Source: Verrucomicrobiales bacterium
Lineage (GTDB): Bacteria; Verrucomicrobiota; Verrucomicrobiia; Limisphaerales; J093
DNA length: 64,000 nt
Direction: 5' to 3'
Assembly (NCBI GenBank): GCA_024233305.1
Contig: JACKPV010000035.1
Coordinates: forward strand, 62,001 to 126,000
Shown: positions 1 through 9,028 of the stretch, piece by piece
Layout of the letters: each line of letters opens with the position of its first letter
Numbering within the stretch: position 1 is the first letter of the stretch
Notes under the pieces: generated by a model
Databases searched by the model: none
What the model saw: only the letters and a program-made list of their open reading frames with translations
What the model was told of the DNA's origin: nothing
Program-made: the position numbers and the translations under genes

Positions 1-1248
1 TTTGGCATCCCCGCGGGCACGGTGCTGCCGCCGGGGGGCTTCGTGGTGTTCACGGAAGCGGATTTTGGCAGCGGGCCGCGTGGCTTCGCGCTGAGTTCGA
101 CCGGCGACGAAGTGTGCCTCTTTTCAGCCGACGCCTCCGGGCAACCGACCGGATTCGTGCGTCGGTTCGCGTTTGGCGCCTCGGCGAACGGGGTTTCGCT
201 GGGACGGCAGCGAAGCAGTCAGGGCGAGGAAACGCTGGCGGCGGAATGGTCGCCGAGCCTCGGCGAACCGAACTGGGGCCCCCGCATCGGCCCGGTCGTG
301 ATCAGCGAGGTGATGTATCAACCGGCGCCCGTGTTCGGCAGTGAGAACAATGCGCGCGACGAGTATGTCGAACTCTGCAACATCACCACCGCATCGCAGT
401 CGCTTTATGATCCCGCGCATCCCGCGAACACCTGGCATCTGCGCGGCGGTGTGGACTTCGATATGCCGACCCGCGTGGTGCTTCCGCCCGGCGGCCGGTT
501 GCTCATCGTCGGATTTGATCCGAATCTCCGCCCGGTCGATCTGAATGCGTTTCGGGCGGTCTACGGGCTGACGGCGGACGTGCCGGTGATGGGGCCGTTC
601 CAGGGGCATCTGGCCAACGAGGGGGACACCGTCCGCCTGTTGCGGCCCGATCCGCCTCAAACGTTGCCGGGGCCGGACTTCGGCGCCGTGCCTTACGTGC
701 TCGTGGACGAAGTGGACTACCGTCCGGTGGCTCCCTGGCCAGCGGCCGCCAACGGGACCGGGCACTCGATCCAACGATCCCCCGAAACGGCCTATGGCAA
801 CGAGCCGTGGTTCTGGCACGCCGCGGCGCCCACGCCCGGGGAAGTCAATGCCCCGAACGACGCCGATGCGGACGAGGACGGCTTGTCCGATCCATGGGAG
901 CGGGCCTTCGGACTGGACCCGACGATTGCCGACGGCGAGGACGGCCCCGAGGGCGATGTCGATCACGACGGGCTGCGCAACCGCGATGAGCACGATGCGG
1001 GCACCGATCCGCGGGATGCCGCCAGCGGGCTGCGGATCGAAGCGGTGCAGGTCGTTGGCGGCGAAGTCCGGATCCGGTTCCGGGCCGCCTGGCGGCACCC
1101 GTACCGGCTCCAGTCACGGGCGGGCCTTTCGACCGGGAATTGGACCCAGGAGGCGGCGGCGCCCTCCGGGGATCCGCGCTGGGTTGAACTCACCGTTCCC
1201 GCGCCTGCCCCGGGAACGGAGCGTTACTACCGGTTGGTAACCCCGTGA
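1..1248 (+). CDS. Secreted lamin-tail domain protein, C-terminal part (5' end outside window)
   Basis: The reading frame is open from base 1, so this is the C-terminal 415 residues of a larger protein. It contains the end of one lamin-tail-type beta domain (about residues 1-60, with VLPPGGFVVFTEADF) and a second complete one (about 100-220: ISEVMYQPAP, DEYVELCN, VLPPGGRLLIVG, NEGDTVRLL). A calcium-binding thrombospondin-3-like stretch follows (DADADEDGLSDPWE, DVDHDGLRNRDE). The last 70 residues form the small beta domain common at the C-terminus of verrucomicrobial exported proteins (HPYRLQSRAGLSTGNWTQ, ending ERYYRLV). Related proteins usually carry a CotH kinase domain upstream, which cannot be seen here. 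Its 3' end overlaps the converging oxidoreductase by 59 bases. The location outside the cytoplasm is inferred from domain content, because the signal peptide is not in the window. Confidence 0.8.
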   Translation, partial: FGIPAGTVLPPGGFVVFTEADFGSGPRGFALSSTGDEVCLFSADASGQPTGFVRRFAFGASANGVSLGRQRSSQGEETLAAEWSPSLGEPNWGPRIGPVVISEVMYQPAPVFGSENNARDEYVELCNITTASQSLYDPAHPANTWHLRGGVDFDMPTRVVLPPGGRLLIVGFDPNLRPVDLNAFRAVYGLTADVPVMGPFQGHLANEGDTVRLLRPDPPQTLPGPDFGAVPYVLVDEVDYRPVAPWPAAANGTGHSIQRSPETAYGNEPWFWHAAAPTPGEVNAPNDADADEDGLSDPWERAFGLDPTIADGEDGPEGDVDHDGLRNRDEHDAGTDPRDAASGLRIEAVQVVGGEVRIRFRAAWRHPYRLQSRAGLSTGNWTQEAAAPSGDPRWVELTVPAPAPGTERYYRLVTP

Positions 1249-2350
1249 GGCTGCGGAATTGCGGCTCGTCAGGCGCCACCGCCCGCTTCTCCCGGACGCT
1301 CTGATACGCTGCCTCGACCAGGGCCATGGTGCGGAGGTTGTCCCGTCCGCCGATTGCGGGCGGTTCGCCGCATTCCAGCGCGATCAGCAATTGGGCCATG
1401 GCGCCGATGAACGCGTCCGGAAACCAGTTCGCCTCCCAACGCGGCGCCGTGAAATCCGCGTCGCCTTTCGCCGCGTAGCGGATCGTTGAAGGCGAGGTGA
1501 ACGGGTCGCGGCACCAACCGATGTCCCCGATGGCGAGGCCCTCCGTCCCCTCGATGCGCCACTCGATGCGCAGGTCGGCGGGACAACCCTCCTTCGCCGG
1601 GCCGGTCCAGGTGTCGTCCAATCCCACGCAGCGCAGTCCCGAGGCGTATTCCAGGATGTAGGCGGCGATGCCGTCCGCGTGTGGAAACGAGGTCCGCGGG
1701 TCGGGCCGGACGCTGCAATAGATGCGCTCGGGATCGCCGAACCAGAGCCGGAAGCAGTCGAGGTGATGGATCGACATGATCCGCAACGTGACCCAGCCGA
1801 GTTCCTGTTGCCAGGGCATCCAGTGGGGGATCGCCCGCATGTCGATGGTGGCGAGGACCGGTTCCCCGAGCCGGCCCGAATGCAACAACGTCCGGGCCGC
1901 CCGCACGGAGGGGTCGTAGCGCATGTTCTGATTCACCGCCAGGACGATTCCCGCGCGTTCGCAGGCGTTCACGACCGCGCAGGCCTCCGCCAGATCGATG
2001 CCGAGCGGCTTCTGCGCGAGAATGCCCTTCACCGTGCCCCGCTGGCACGCGGCTTCGATGATTGCGCGTTGTGCCTGCGGCGGCACGGCGACATCCAGCA
2101 CTTCGATCGACGGATCGTCCAACAGGGCTTCCACCGAGGGGTGAACGCGGTCGACCGCATGGCGACGGGCGACTTCCGCCGCGCGGTTCGGTGATCGGGA
2201 GGCCATCGCCACCGGATTGAAGCCTGCCTTCCGATAGGCGACCAGGTGGCAGTCGTTGACGATGAACCCGCTCCCTACCACCCCGATCCGCCAGTCCCGA
2301 CGACGCGGCAACGGGGCGTGAACGTCCAGTTCGATTGGTCCGGCCTTCAT
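1190..2350 (-). CDS. Gfo/Idh/MocA family oxidoreductase (cytosolic)
   Basis: A 386-residue NAD(P)-dependent sugar or inositol dehydrogenase-type protein. The Rossmann fold starts at once (WRIGVVGSGFIVNDCHL), and the family Lys is seen in LAQKPLGIDLAEA. The C-terminal half matches the GFO/IDH/MocA C domain (MSIHHLDCFRLWFGDPERIY). The ATG at 2350 was chosen because the open frame upstream (to 2728) is Arg/Pro-rich and lies in what reads as intergenic DNA, while the Rossmann fold begins 20 residues after this Met. Unlike the two other family members in the window it has no twin-arginine signal, so it should work in the cytosol. The substrate is unknown. It converges on and overlaps the lamin-tail gene by 59 bases. 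Confidence 0.85.
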   Translation of the reverse strand: MKAGPIELDVHAPLPRRRDWRIGVVGSGFIVNDCHLVAYRKAGFNPVAMASRSPNRAAEVARRHAVDRVHPSVEALLDDPSIEVLDVAVPPQAQRAIIEAACQRGTVKGILAQKPLGIDLAEACAVVNACERAGIVLAVNQNMRYDPSVRAARTLLHSGRLGEPVLATIDMRAIPHWMPWQQELGWVTLRIMSIHHLDCFRLWFGDPERIYCSVRPDPRTSFPHADGIAAYILEYASGLRCVGLDDTWTGPAKEGCPADLRIEWRIEGTEGLAIGDIGWCRDPFTSPSTIRYAAKGDADFTAPRWEANWFPDAFIGAMAQLLIALECGEPPAIGGRDNLRTMALVEAAYQSVREKRAVAPDEPQFRSLTGLPTGSNAPFPGQARER

Positions 2351-2701
2351 TCCGCCCGACTCTGCCGCCATCCCCCCCTGCGCACAAGCGGCCCTTGCCG
2401 TGGGGCCGGTTCTTGATATCGACACTCCCACCCACTGGACCGGTCCCGGCCCATACGGCGGCGATGCCCGGTGGGGCTGGCCGTAACCCAACGCGGGAGA
2501 AACGGCGGGCTGGGCGGTATCCATACGATGCGTCGTCGTTGTCGGGTAGCGGCGGATGAAGGCCGTCGGAGATCTTCGGGCCGGGGTCGTCGTTCTGTAA
2601 CTGCACCGCCTTAATCCTGCCTTAATTCGGGGTGCGCTATGGTGCGCCCATGAACGAACGGCATCCGGCCCCCGGCGGGATCCGTCAAACCAACTGAATC
2701 G
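2351..2701. other. Intergenic region between divergent genes
   Basis: These 350 bases separate the leftward oxidoreductase from the rightward DUF4956 gene, so promoters for both must lie here. An AT-richer patch with TTAATCCTGCCTTAATTC sits at 2611-2628, about 75 bases before the DUF4956 start. I could not pick a convincing -35/-10 pair. No RNA gene or repeat was seen. Confidence 0.5.
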
Positions 2702-3388
2702 ATGCAACTGCAACAAACCTTCTCGCAACTGTTCTGGAATCCGACCACCGTCGACACCCTGCCGGGTTTCGTGGTGAGTCTGATCACCGCGGCCATCCTC
2801 GGCGCGCTGCTCGGCCAGGCCTACATCTGGTTCGGGACCTCACCCTCCAATCGACGCCTGTTTGCGCGGAACTTCCTGCTCCTGACCGTCACCACGACCC
2901 TGATCATCAGCATCGTCAAATCCTCGCTGGCGTTGTCGCTGGGGCTGGTCGGGGCGCTGTCGATCGTGCGGTTCCGGGCCGCAATCAAGGAACCCGAGGA
3001 ACTGGCCTTCCTGTTCCTCGCCATCTCGATCGGGCTTGGCCTGGGCGCCGGGCAGGGGCTCGTGACGGTCGTGGCGTTGCTGCTCATCCTTGGGTTGATC
3101 GCGTTGCGCAGCCTGTCGCGGCCGAAGGCGGATCCGCCGAACCTCTTCCTCACGGTCAGCAGCGCCGCGCCCGCCAAGGTGAGCGCGGGGCAGATCGTCG
3201 AAGCGCTGGCGGGGGTTGGGGCGCGGGCCAATCTCAAGCGGTTCGATGACACGCCCGAGCTGTTGCGGGCGTCGTTCCGGGTGGATTTCCAGGATGCCGG
3301 CCGGCTGGAAGAGTTCAGCCGCCGCATGCGGGAAATCAGCCAGACGGTCGAGATTTCGTGTCTCGACGAGCGCGGCATCAACAACTGA
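2702..3388 (+). CDS. DUF4956 family membrane protein
   Basis: A 228-residue integral membrane protein. Hydrophobic segments lie at about 20-45, 60-85 and 95-135, followed by a soluble C-terminal domain of about 80 residues. The hallmark of the family, LVGALSIVRFRAAIKEPEEL, is present at about residues 80-99. This family is repeatedly found next to VTC polyphosphate polymerase domain genes and CotH genes, as here: the VTC gene starts 19 bases downstream and two CotH genes follow. Its biochemical role is not established. A membrane partner or channel for the polymerase is an inference from position only. The ATG at 2702 is the only sensible start, just before a hydrophobic N-terminus. Confidence 0.85.
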   Translation: MQLQQTFSQLFWNPTTVDTLPGFVVSLITAAILGALLGQAYIWFGTSPSNRRLFARNFLLLTVTTTLIISIVKSSLALSLGLVGALSIVRFRAAIKEPEELAFLFLAISIGLGLGAGQGLVTVVALLLILGLIALRSLSRPKADPPNLFLTVSSAAPAKVSAGQIVEALAGVGARANLKRFDDTPELLRASFRVDFQDAGRLEEFSRRMREISQTVEISCLDERGINN

Positions 3389-3407
3389 CGAACCGGAGAG
3401 GCCCGTC

Positions 3408-4178
3408 GTGAATCCGGCTCCTGACAACTTTCGTTACGAGCGCAAGCTCCTCCCCGTGGGACGCTCGCTGCCCGAAGTGCTGGCCTTGATCCAGCGGCAT
3501 CCGGCGGGGTTCCGCGAGGTCTACCAGCCCCGGTGGGTGAACAATCTCTACCTCGATTCGCCCGCCCTGGACGACTACCACGAGCACGTCAACGGCCTGC
3601 CCGTGCGGAGCAAGAGCCGCATCCGCTGGTACGGTCCGTTGCGCGGTCCGATCCGCGCGCCCCGGCTTGAACGCAAGTTCAAACAGGGAAGCGTGGGCCG
3701 CAAACGCACGCATGCGCTCCCGCCCCTGGCCCTGAACGGCGGCATCGATGAACACGGCCTGCGCGCCATGCTGACCTCGCCCGCGGCGGCGGAAGGCGAA
3801 GCTGACAGGGCCGCTTCGGACCCCTGCGGTCTCGCTTCCGGAACCCCGCCTCGGCCCGACGATGCGGCCCGGCTCACGATTGATCATCGGCGGCCCAGCC
3901 TGCTGAATCGCTACCGGCGGCATTACTTCCTGAGCGGCGACGGACACGTCCGCCTCACGGTCGATTCCGAGCTGGAATTCCTGCCGCCGAACAACACCGC
4001 CCGAAGCGCGGTCTGCCCGCCGCCGTCCGAATGCGGGGTGGTCGTCGAACTGAAATACGCCCCCGAACACGCCGGAGAAGCCGCGGCAATCGCCAGTCAC
4101 CTCCCGTTCCGGATGGCCCGGTGCTCGAAATACGTCCTCGGCATCGAAGCGCTGCACCGTGCCTTCCACGCCGGGTAA
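3408..4178 (+). CDS. VTC domain (polyphosphate polymerase-type) protein
   Basis: A 256-residue protein built almost entirely of a VTC/CYTH-like tunnel domain, the fold that makes polyphosphate from ATP in the yeast VTC complex. Alternating basic and acidic strands typical of the fold are visible: FRYERKLLP, NNLYLDSP, SKSRIRWYG, LERKFK, RYRRHYF, RLTVDSELEF, VVVELKYA and a final RCSKYVLGIEAL. The GTG start at 3408 follows a good ribosome binding site (GGAGAG, 3395-3400) and puts the YERK motif near the N-terminus; a longer frame upstream overlaps the DUF4956 gene and is unlikely. It sits 19 bases after DUF4956 and 25 bases before the first CotH gene. The exact product (polyphosphate or another phosphorylated polymer) cannot be read from sequence. 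Confidence 0.82.
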   Translation: MNPAPDNFRYERKLLPVGRSLPEVLALIQRHPAGFREVYQPRWVNNLYLDSPALDDYHEHVNGLPVRSKSRIRWYGPLRGPIRAPRLERKFKQGSVGRKRTHALPPLALNGGIDEHGLRAMLTSPAAAEGEADRAASDPCGLASGTPPRPDDAARLTIDHRRPSLLNRYRRHYFLSGDGHVRLTVDSELEFLPPNNTARSAVCPPPSECGVVVELKYAPEHAGEAAAIASHLPFRMARCSKYVLGIEALHRAFHAG

Positions 4179-4203
4179 ACGAAACCCCCGTCCCCTTCGT
4201 CCC

Positions 4204-6612
4204 ATGAAACGTCGATTCTCAACGCTGCGCGGCACGCCGCTGACCGGCCTGGCGGTGGGGGCGCTTGCCCTCGGATTGCTCGTGGCCCTGTTCGCGCTGA
4301 TCCAAAAGACTGGCCCCCGGGAACCCACCGGCAACGAGCGGGCGGATTTCCGCGGCGCCCCCCTGGGCGGCCCGCCGGATGGCGGCGGCTTCCCGTTCGC
4401 TCCGGACGGCGGGGGACCGGGCGGGCCGGGCTTCGGGTTTCCCGGCGGCATGGGGAGCCCGGGGGAGATGCGCGGGCCCGGCGGCATGGGGGGGCCTGGC
4501 GGGCCGATGGGGCCGAACCGTCAGCCCATCGCGTTGTTGAAGCCGTTCGACGCGGATGGCAACGGCTGGTTGGATGCCGCTGAGCGCAAGGCGGCCCGGG
4601 CCCAACGGACGCAGCCGGGTGGGAATCGCGGGCCGGGCGGCGGACGCGGCCCGCGGGGCGGGGGTTTTCCCGGTGGGGGCGGGTTCCCGGGCTTTCCAGG
4701 GGGCGGCGATCAGGCGGTGGAAACGGTCGCGGGTCCGCCGCTGACGCCGGACGAAGTGGCGACCTATCCGGCCGTTCCGCTCTATGACGCCTTCACGTTG
4801 CGGACCTTGTTCCTCGAGTTCGACAACGCGGATTGGGAAACGGAGCTTGAGGCCTTCCACGGCACGGACGTGGATGTTCCGGCGACGCTCAAAGTGGATG
4901 GCCGGACGCTTGAACACGTGGGGGTACGGTTTCGCGGCAACACCTCCTACATGATGGCCGGGACCGGGCGCAAACGCCCGTTGAACCTCACGCTGGACCT
5001 CGTGCACCCGCAACAGGAACTCGGCGGCTACCACACGCTCAACCTGCTCAACGCGCATGAAGACCCCAGCTTCCTGCGCTCGGTCCTGTTCTATGAGATT
5101 GCCCGTCACTACATCGCGGCGCCGCAGGCGAACTTCGTCCGCCTGGTGATCAACGGCGAGAGCTGGGGCGTCTACGTCAACGCCCAACAGTTCGACTCCG
5201 ACTTCACCCGCGACTTCTTCGGCACGCCGAAAGGCGCGCGTTGGAAGATCCCCGGCAGCCCGGGGGGACGCGGCAGCCTGGCGTATCTGGGCGACGACCT
5301 CGAACCTTACCGGCAGATCTATGAGATCAAATCCGGCGAGGATCCGAAGGCCTGGGTGGGTCTGATCCTGTTGTGCCAGACCTTGACCGAAACCCCGACC
5401 GAACGGCTGGTGGACGCCCTCACCCCCATGCTCGACATCGACGGCGCCCTCAAGTTCCTCGCGCTCGACAACGTGCTGGTGAACAACGACGGCTATTGGG
5501 TGCGGTCGAGCGATTACTCGCTGTATCAGGATCCCCACGGCCGATTCCATGTCGTGCCCTACGATGCGAACGAGACCTTCGCCATGGGTGGCGGCCCCGG
5601 TGGCCCTGGCGGGATGCGGGGTCCGGGCGGCCCCGGCGGTTTCGGGCGCGGCGGGTTCGGGCCGGCGATGTTCCTGGTGCCCCCGCTGCTGGCGGCGGCG
5701 GACGGGAACGCGGATCAGCAGCTCGATCTCGAGGAGTTCACCGCGTTGGCCGGACGCTGGTTCGCCCAAGCGTCGGGGCCTGAAGCGGCGATCGATCAAG
5801 CGGCCTTCACCGCCACGTTGACCACTCTGCTCGGGTTGCCCGCGACCACGGAAGCCGGGGACGCCGGTGGAGACCCGGCAGCGGACAACCGCGGCCGGAT
5901 GGGCGGCCGCCGGGGCGGCTTCAACCCGGTGATGCTTGCGGCGCCGGCGCTTTTTGCGGCGGCCGACCGTGATCAGGACCAGTCGCTGACCTCGGCGGAA
6001 CTCGAGGCCTCGCTGCGGGAGTGGTTTGCGAAATGGGATGCCGGCGCCAAAGGCACGCTCGACTCGGAGACGCTGGCCAACGGCCTGAACACCCTCCTGC
6101 AAGCGCGTGGCAACCGACCGAGCGGCATGGCGATGGGCCCGGGCATGCGGGGCGGAATGGGCGGTCCCGGTGGAATGGGCGGTCCTGGTGGCCGCGGAGG
6201 ACGTGGCGGGGGGCCGGGTGGTCCCGGGATGGGCGGGGTGCAGTTGGATCCGTTGGTATCGGCGAATGACACGAGCCGGCCGCTGGCGTCGAGGCTCCTG
6301 GCCGTGCCGGAACTGCGAACGCGTTATCTGGGCTACGTCCGCGACCTGGCGGAGAACTGGCTGGACTGGGAAAAACTGGGACCGCTGGCCCTGCGCTATC
6401 AGCGACTCATCGAAGCGGACGTCACGACCGACCCGCGCAAGCTCGATTCCACGGAGGCGTTCTTCGCCGGCATTGCGGGGGGCGAACCCGACGGGAACGC
6501 GGCGGGCGGTCGGGAGGGTTCGAGCCTGAAGGGTTTTGCCGAGCAACGCCGCGCCTACCTGCTGCAAATCGACGCCGTCAAGAGCGCGCCCCTGCCCGAA
6601 CGCGGCCGTTGA
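4204..6612 (+). CDS. CotH-type kinase with internal EF-hand and Gly/Met-rich cassette
   Basis: An 802-residue protein. It has one N-terminal membrane segment (about 12-33), a Gly/Pro/Met-rich linker with an EF-hand loop (DADGNGWLDAAE, about 115) and a CotH kinase domain from about residue 185. Kinase features include VRFRGNTSYMM, LNLLNAHEDPSFLRS, LALDNVLVNNDGYWVRSSD and VVPYDANETF. Directly after VVPYDANETF the domain is interrupted by about 220 residues (5581-6246) of GGPGG/GMRG tracts with two more EF-hand-like loops (ADGNADQQLDLEEF; ADRDQDQSLTSAEL). The C-lobe then resumes (RLLAVPELRTRYLGYVRDL). CotH proteins are atypical protein kinases acting on secreted substrates. The start at 4204 places the membrane segment at the N-terminus. 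The gene lies 25 bases after the VTC gene and 42 before the second CotH gene. Confidence 0.85.
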   Translation: MKRRFSTLRGTPLTGLAVGALALGLLVALFALIQKTGPREPTGNERADFRGAPLGGPPDGGGFPFAPDGGGPGGPGFGFPGGMGSPGEMRGPGGMGGPGGPMGPNRQPIALLKPFDADGNGWLDAAERKAARAQRTQPGGNRGPGGGRGPRGGGFPGGGGFPGFPGGGDQAVETVAGPPLTPDEVATYPAVPLYDAFTLRTLFLEFDNADWETELEAFHGTDVDVPATLKVDGRTLEHVGVRFRGNTSYMMAGTGRKRPLNLTLDLVHPQQELGGYHTLNLLNAHEDPSFLRSVLFYEIARHYIAAPQANFVRLVINGESWGVYVNAQQFDSDFTRDFFGTPKGARWKIPGSPGGRGSLAYLGDDLEPYRQIYEIKSGEDPKAWVGLILLCQTLTETPTERLVDALTPMLDIDGALKFLALDNVLVNNDGYWVRSSDYSLYQDPHGRFHVVPYDANETFAMGGGPGGPGGMRGPGGPGGFGRGGFGPAMFLVPPLLAAADGNADQQLDLEEFTALAGRWFAQASGPEAAIDQAAFTATLTTLLGLPATTEAGDAGGDPAADNRGRMGGRRGGFNPVMLAAPALFAAADRDQDQSLTSAELEASLREWFAKWDAGAKGTLDSETLANGLNTLLQARGNRPSGMAMGPGMRGGMGGPGGMGGPGGRGGRGGGPGGPGMGGVQLDPLVSANDTSRPLASRLLAVPELRTRYLGYVRDLAENWLDWEKLGPLALRYQRLIEADVTTDPRKLDSTEAFFAGIAGGEPDGNAAGGREGSSLKGFAEQRRAYLLQIDAVKSAPLPERGR

Positions 6613-6654
6613 GTCCTCCTTCGCGCGCCACGAATCACCTCGCTGTTTGTCCTT

Positions 6655-8946
6655 ATGAACGCCAACCGAATACTCCGAAGCTTCGCCCTCCTCGCGCTCG
6701 CGGTTCGGGCGGGGAACGCCGCGGACGCGGAACTTGAACTGAAGCCCACCGCCGCCTGGACCGAAATCCGGGTGTTCGGCAGCGCGAAGGCCGACTGGTG
6801 GCTCGAGTCCTCGCTGGACCTCAAGTCCTGGAGCGTGCTGCCGGGCGCCGCCCCGTTGCTGGCGGATCCCGACGACCCGCCGGCCCGGGAACTGCCCGCA
6901 GCCGAAGTCCCCGGCCCGGTCTTTTATCGCACCCGGCGGACCGGGGGGCTGTATGACCTCGGCATCCTGCGCACCGTCAGCCTGACCTTCACGCAGGCCA
7001 ACTGGCCCACGCTGCTTGCCAACGGACGGAACACGGGATCGAACACGCCCGCCCTTCTGGTCATGGACAACGGTGCGCGCATCGACGGCGTCGGCGCGCG
7101 TTACAAGGGCAACACGTCGTACAGCGGCGGCCCGGGCGGAGGCACGCCGACCAAGAAGTCCATCAATCTCGAACTCGACTTCACCGATCCCGACGCCCGG
7201 CTGCTCGGTTACCGGACGCTCAATCTCAACAACGCTTACGGCGACGAGACCATTCTCCGGGAACCCGTCTATTTCAGCCTCATGCAGCAATACGCCGTCT
7301 CGCCCAAGGGCAGTCTCGTCCGGCTGTATATCAACGACGCCTACTGGGGCGTCTACTCGTTCGCCGAACAGGAAAACAACGATCTCCTCGACGAGTGGTT
7401 TCCCAGCCACGACGGCGACCGGTGGAGCGCTCCCAACATGCCGGGAGACACGGGGGGCGGTGGGGGGGGCGGCGGACGTCCCCCGGGCGGTGGCGGCGGG
7501 GGATTTGGCAGCGGCGTTTCGGCGTTGAGCTATCTGGGCGCCGACGTGGCCAGCTACACGGGGAATTACGAACTCAAGAGCGACCACTCGACCAACGCCT
7601 GGGAACGTCTCATCCACGCCTGCCAGGTGTTGAACCAAACCTCCGCGGCGACCTTCCGCGACGAGGTCGAGAACGTCCTGGCGGTCGATCGCTGGCTCTG
7701 GTTCCTCGCTCTCGAGAACCTGTTCGCCGACGATGACAGCTATTGGAACAAGGGGGCCGACTACGGGTTTTACTACGAACCCGAGAGCGGGCGGATCCAT
7801 CCCGTCGAACACGACGGCAACGAAGCCTTCATGACCGCGGACGCCACCCTGTCGCCCGTGCAGGGCGCGACCGATGCGAACCGGCCCGTCTTGCAGAAAC
7901 TCCTCGGAGTGCCCGAACTGCGGCAGCGGTACCTCGCCCACCTGCGCACCGTGCTGGAGGAGACCTTTCATCCCGACGTGATGACGCCGTTGATTGATGA
8001 ACTCAGCGCCCTTTCCTACGACGCCGTCGTCGCAGATACCAAGAAGGGCTACACGATGGCGGGCTATGCCAGCGATCTGCTCACGTTGAAACGCTTTGTC
8101 ACGAACCGCTACAACTACCTGACCACGCACGCCGAGCTGCGGGCCGCCCCGCCGGTCATCACCGCCGTGAACCGCCCGTCGCCGGCGCCCGTGGCGGGCG
8201 CGACCGGGTGGATCACTGCCGCGGTCGCGAGCGGCGATACGAGCGGGGTGGGGTCGGTATGGCTTTACCATCGTGGACATGCCTACGGACGCTTCGCGGT
8301 GACGGAGATGTTTGATGATGGGGCCCACGGTGATGGGGTGGCCGGGGACGGAGTGTTCGGCGGCGAAACGGGCGGCTACACCGCCGGGACGAAAGTGCGT
8401 TTTTACATCGAAGCCCGGGCCGCGAACACCAGCCTGGCCGCGGCGTTTTCCCCGGCTCGGGCCGAGGAGGACACCTACAACTACCGCGTCGGGCTCGCCA
8501 CGGCGCCGGCCACCGACGTGGTGATCAACGAATTCATGGCCTCGAACGTTGCCGCGCTCGCGGATCCCCAGGGCGAATTCGACGACTGGATCGAACTGCG
8601 CAACCTGACCGATGCCCCGGTCGATCTGACCGGTCGATACCTGACCGACAACCCGGACAACCCGCGCAAGTGGTCGTTCCCGGACGGGACCACCATTCCG
8701 GCGGACGGCTACCTGCTGGTATGGGCGGACGAGGACGGCAAGGCGGACGGCGGGCTGCACGCGAACTTCAAGCTCTCGGCGGACGGCGAGGAGATTTACC
8801 TCATCGACACCGACGGGAACCTCAACGCGGTTCTCGACCACATCCTCTTCGGTTCGCAACAGGCCGACCTATCCTTCGGTCGCACGGCGGCGGATCCCGA
8901 CGTCTGGGTGGTGCAGATCCCCACCCCGGGCGGGCCGAACCCATAG
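6655..8946 (+). CDS. Secreted CotH kinase with C-terminal lamin-tail domain
   Basis: A 763-residue exported protein with a signal peptide (cleavage near AGNAADA, residue 23) and a short beta domain. The CotH kinase domain starts at about residue 100 (VGARYKGNTSYSGG, LNLNNAYGDETILRE, LALENLFADDDSYWNKGAD, HPVEHDGNEAF, KLLGVPELRQRYLAHLRTV). A poly-Gly loop (7450-7510) interrupts the middle of the kinase. An Ig-like segment follows (about 495-610). The last 140 residues are a lamin-tail domain (VINEFMASNVAALADPQGEF, DDWIELRNLTDAPVDLTG, HANFKLSADGEEIYLID). Compared with the upstream paralogue it lacks EF-hands and keeps an uninterrupted C-lobe. The upstream CotH gene ends 42 bases before it, and the two are probably cotranscribed with VTC and DUF4956. 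Confidence 0.87.
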   Translation: MNANRILRSFALLALAVRAGNAADAELELKPTAAWTEIRVFGSAKADWWLESSLDLKSWSVLPGAAPLLADPDDPPARELPAAEVPGPVFYRTRRTGGLYDLGILRTVSLTFTQANWPTLLANGRNTGSNTPALLVMDNGARIDGVGARYKGNTSYSGGPGGGTPTKKSINLELDFTDPDARLLGYRTLNLNNAYGDETILREPVYFSLMQQYAVSPKGSLVRLYINDAYWGVYSFAEQENNDLLDEWFPSHDGDRWSAPNMPGDTGGGGGGGGRPPGGGGGGFGSGVSALSYLGADVASYTGNYELKSDHSTNAWERLIHACQVLNQTSAATFRDEVENVLAVDRWLWFLALENLFADDDSYWNKGADYGFYYEPESGRIHPVEHDGNEAFMTADATLSPVQGATDANRPVLQKLLGVPELRQRYLAHLRTVLEETFHPDVMTPLIDELSALSYDAVVADTKKGYTMAGYASDLLTLKRFVTNRYNYLTTHAELRAAPPVITAVNRPSPAPVAGATGWITAAVASGDTSGVGSVWLYHRGHAYGRFAVTEMFDDGAHGDGVAGDGVFGGETGGYTAGTKVRFYIEARAANTSLAAAFSPARAEEDTYNYRVGLATAPATDVVINEFMASNVAALADPQGEFDDWIELRNLTDAPVDLTGRYLTDNPDNPRKWSFPDGTTIPADGYLLVWADEDGKADGGLHANFKLSADGEEIYLIDTDGNLNAVLDHILFGSQQADLSFGRTAADPDVWVVQIPTPGGPNP

Positions 8947-9028
8947 GTGGGGACTCGGAGCGGAGCGTCCGATGGGGGGCAACCGATGCCGGAGCGCTTT
9001 TCGCTTCCGGCGCAACGGGAGGGCCGGC

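Noticed and set aside
4219..8859. A 1546-codon open frame on the minus strand opposite the two CotH genes
   Set aside because: It is antisense to two genes with clear domains. Long antisense frames are expected in DNA this GC-rich, and its translation has no family motif or normal start context.
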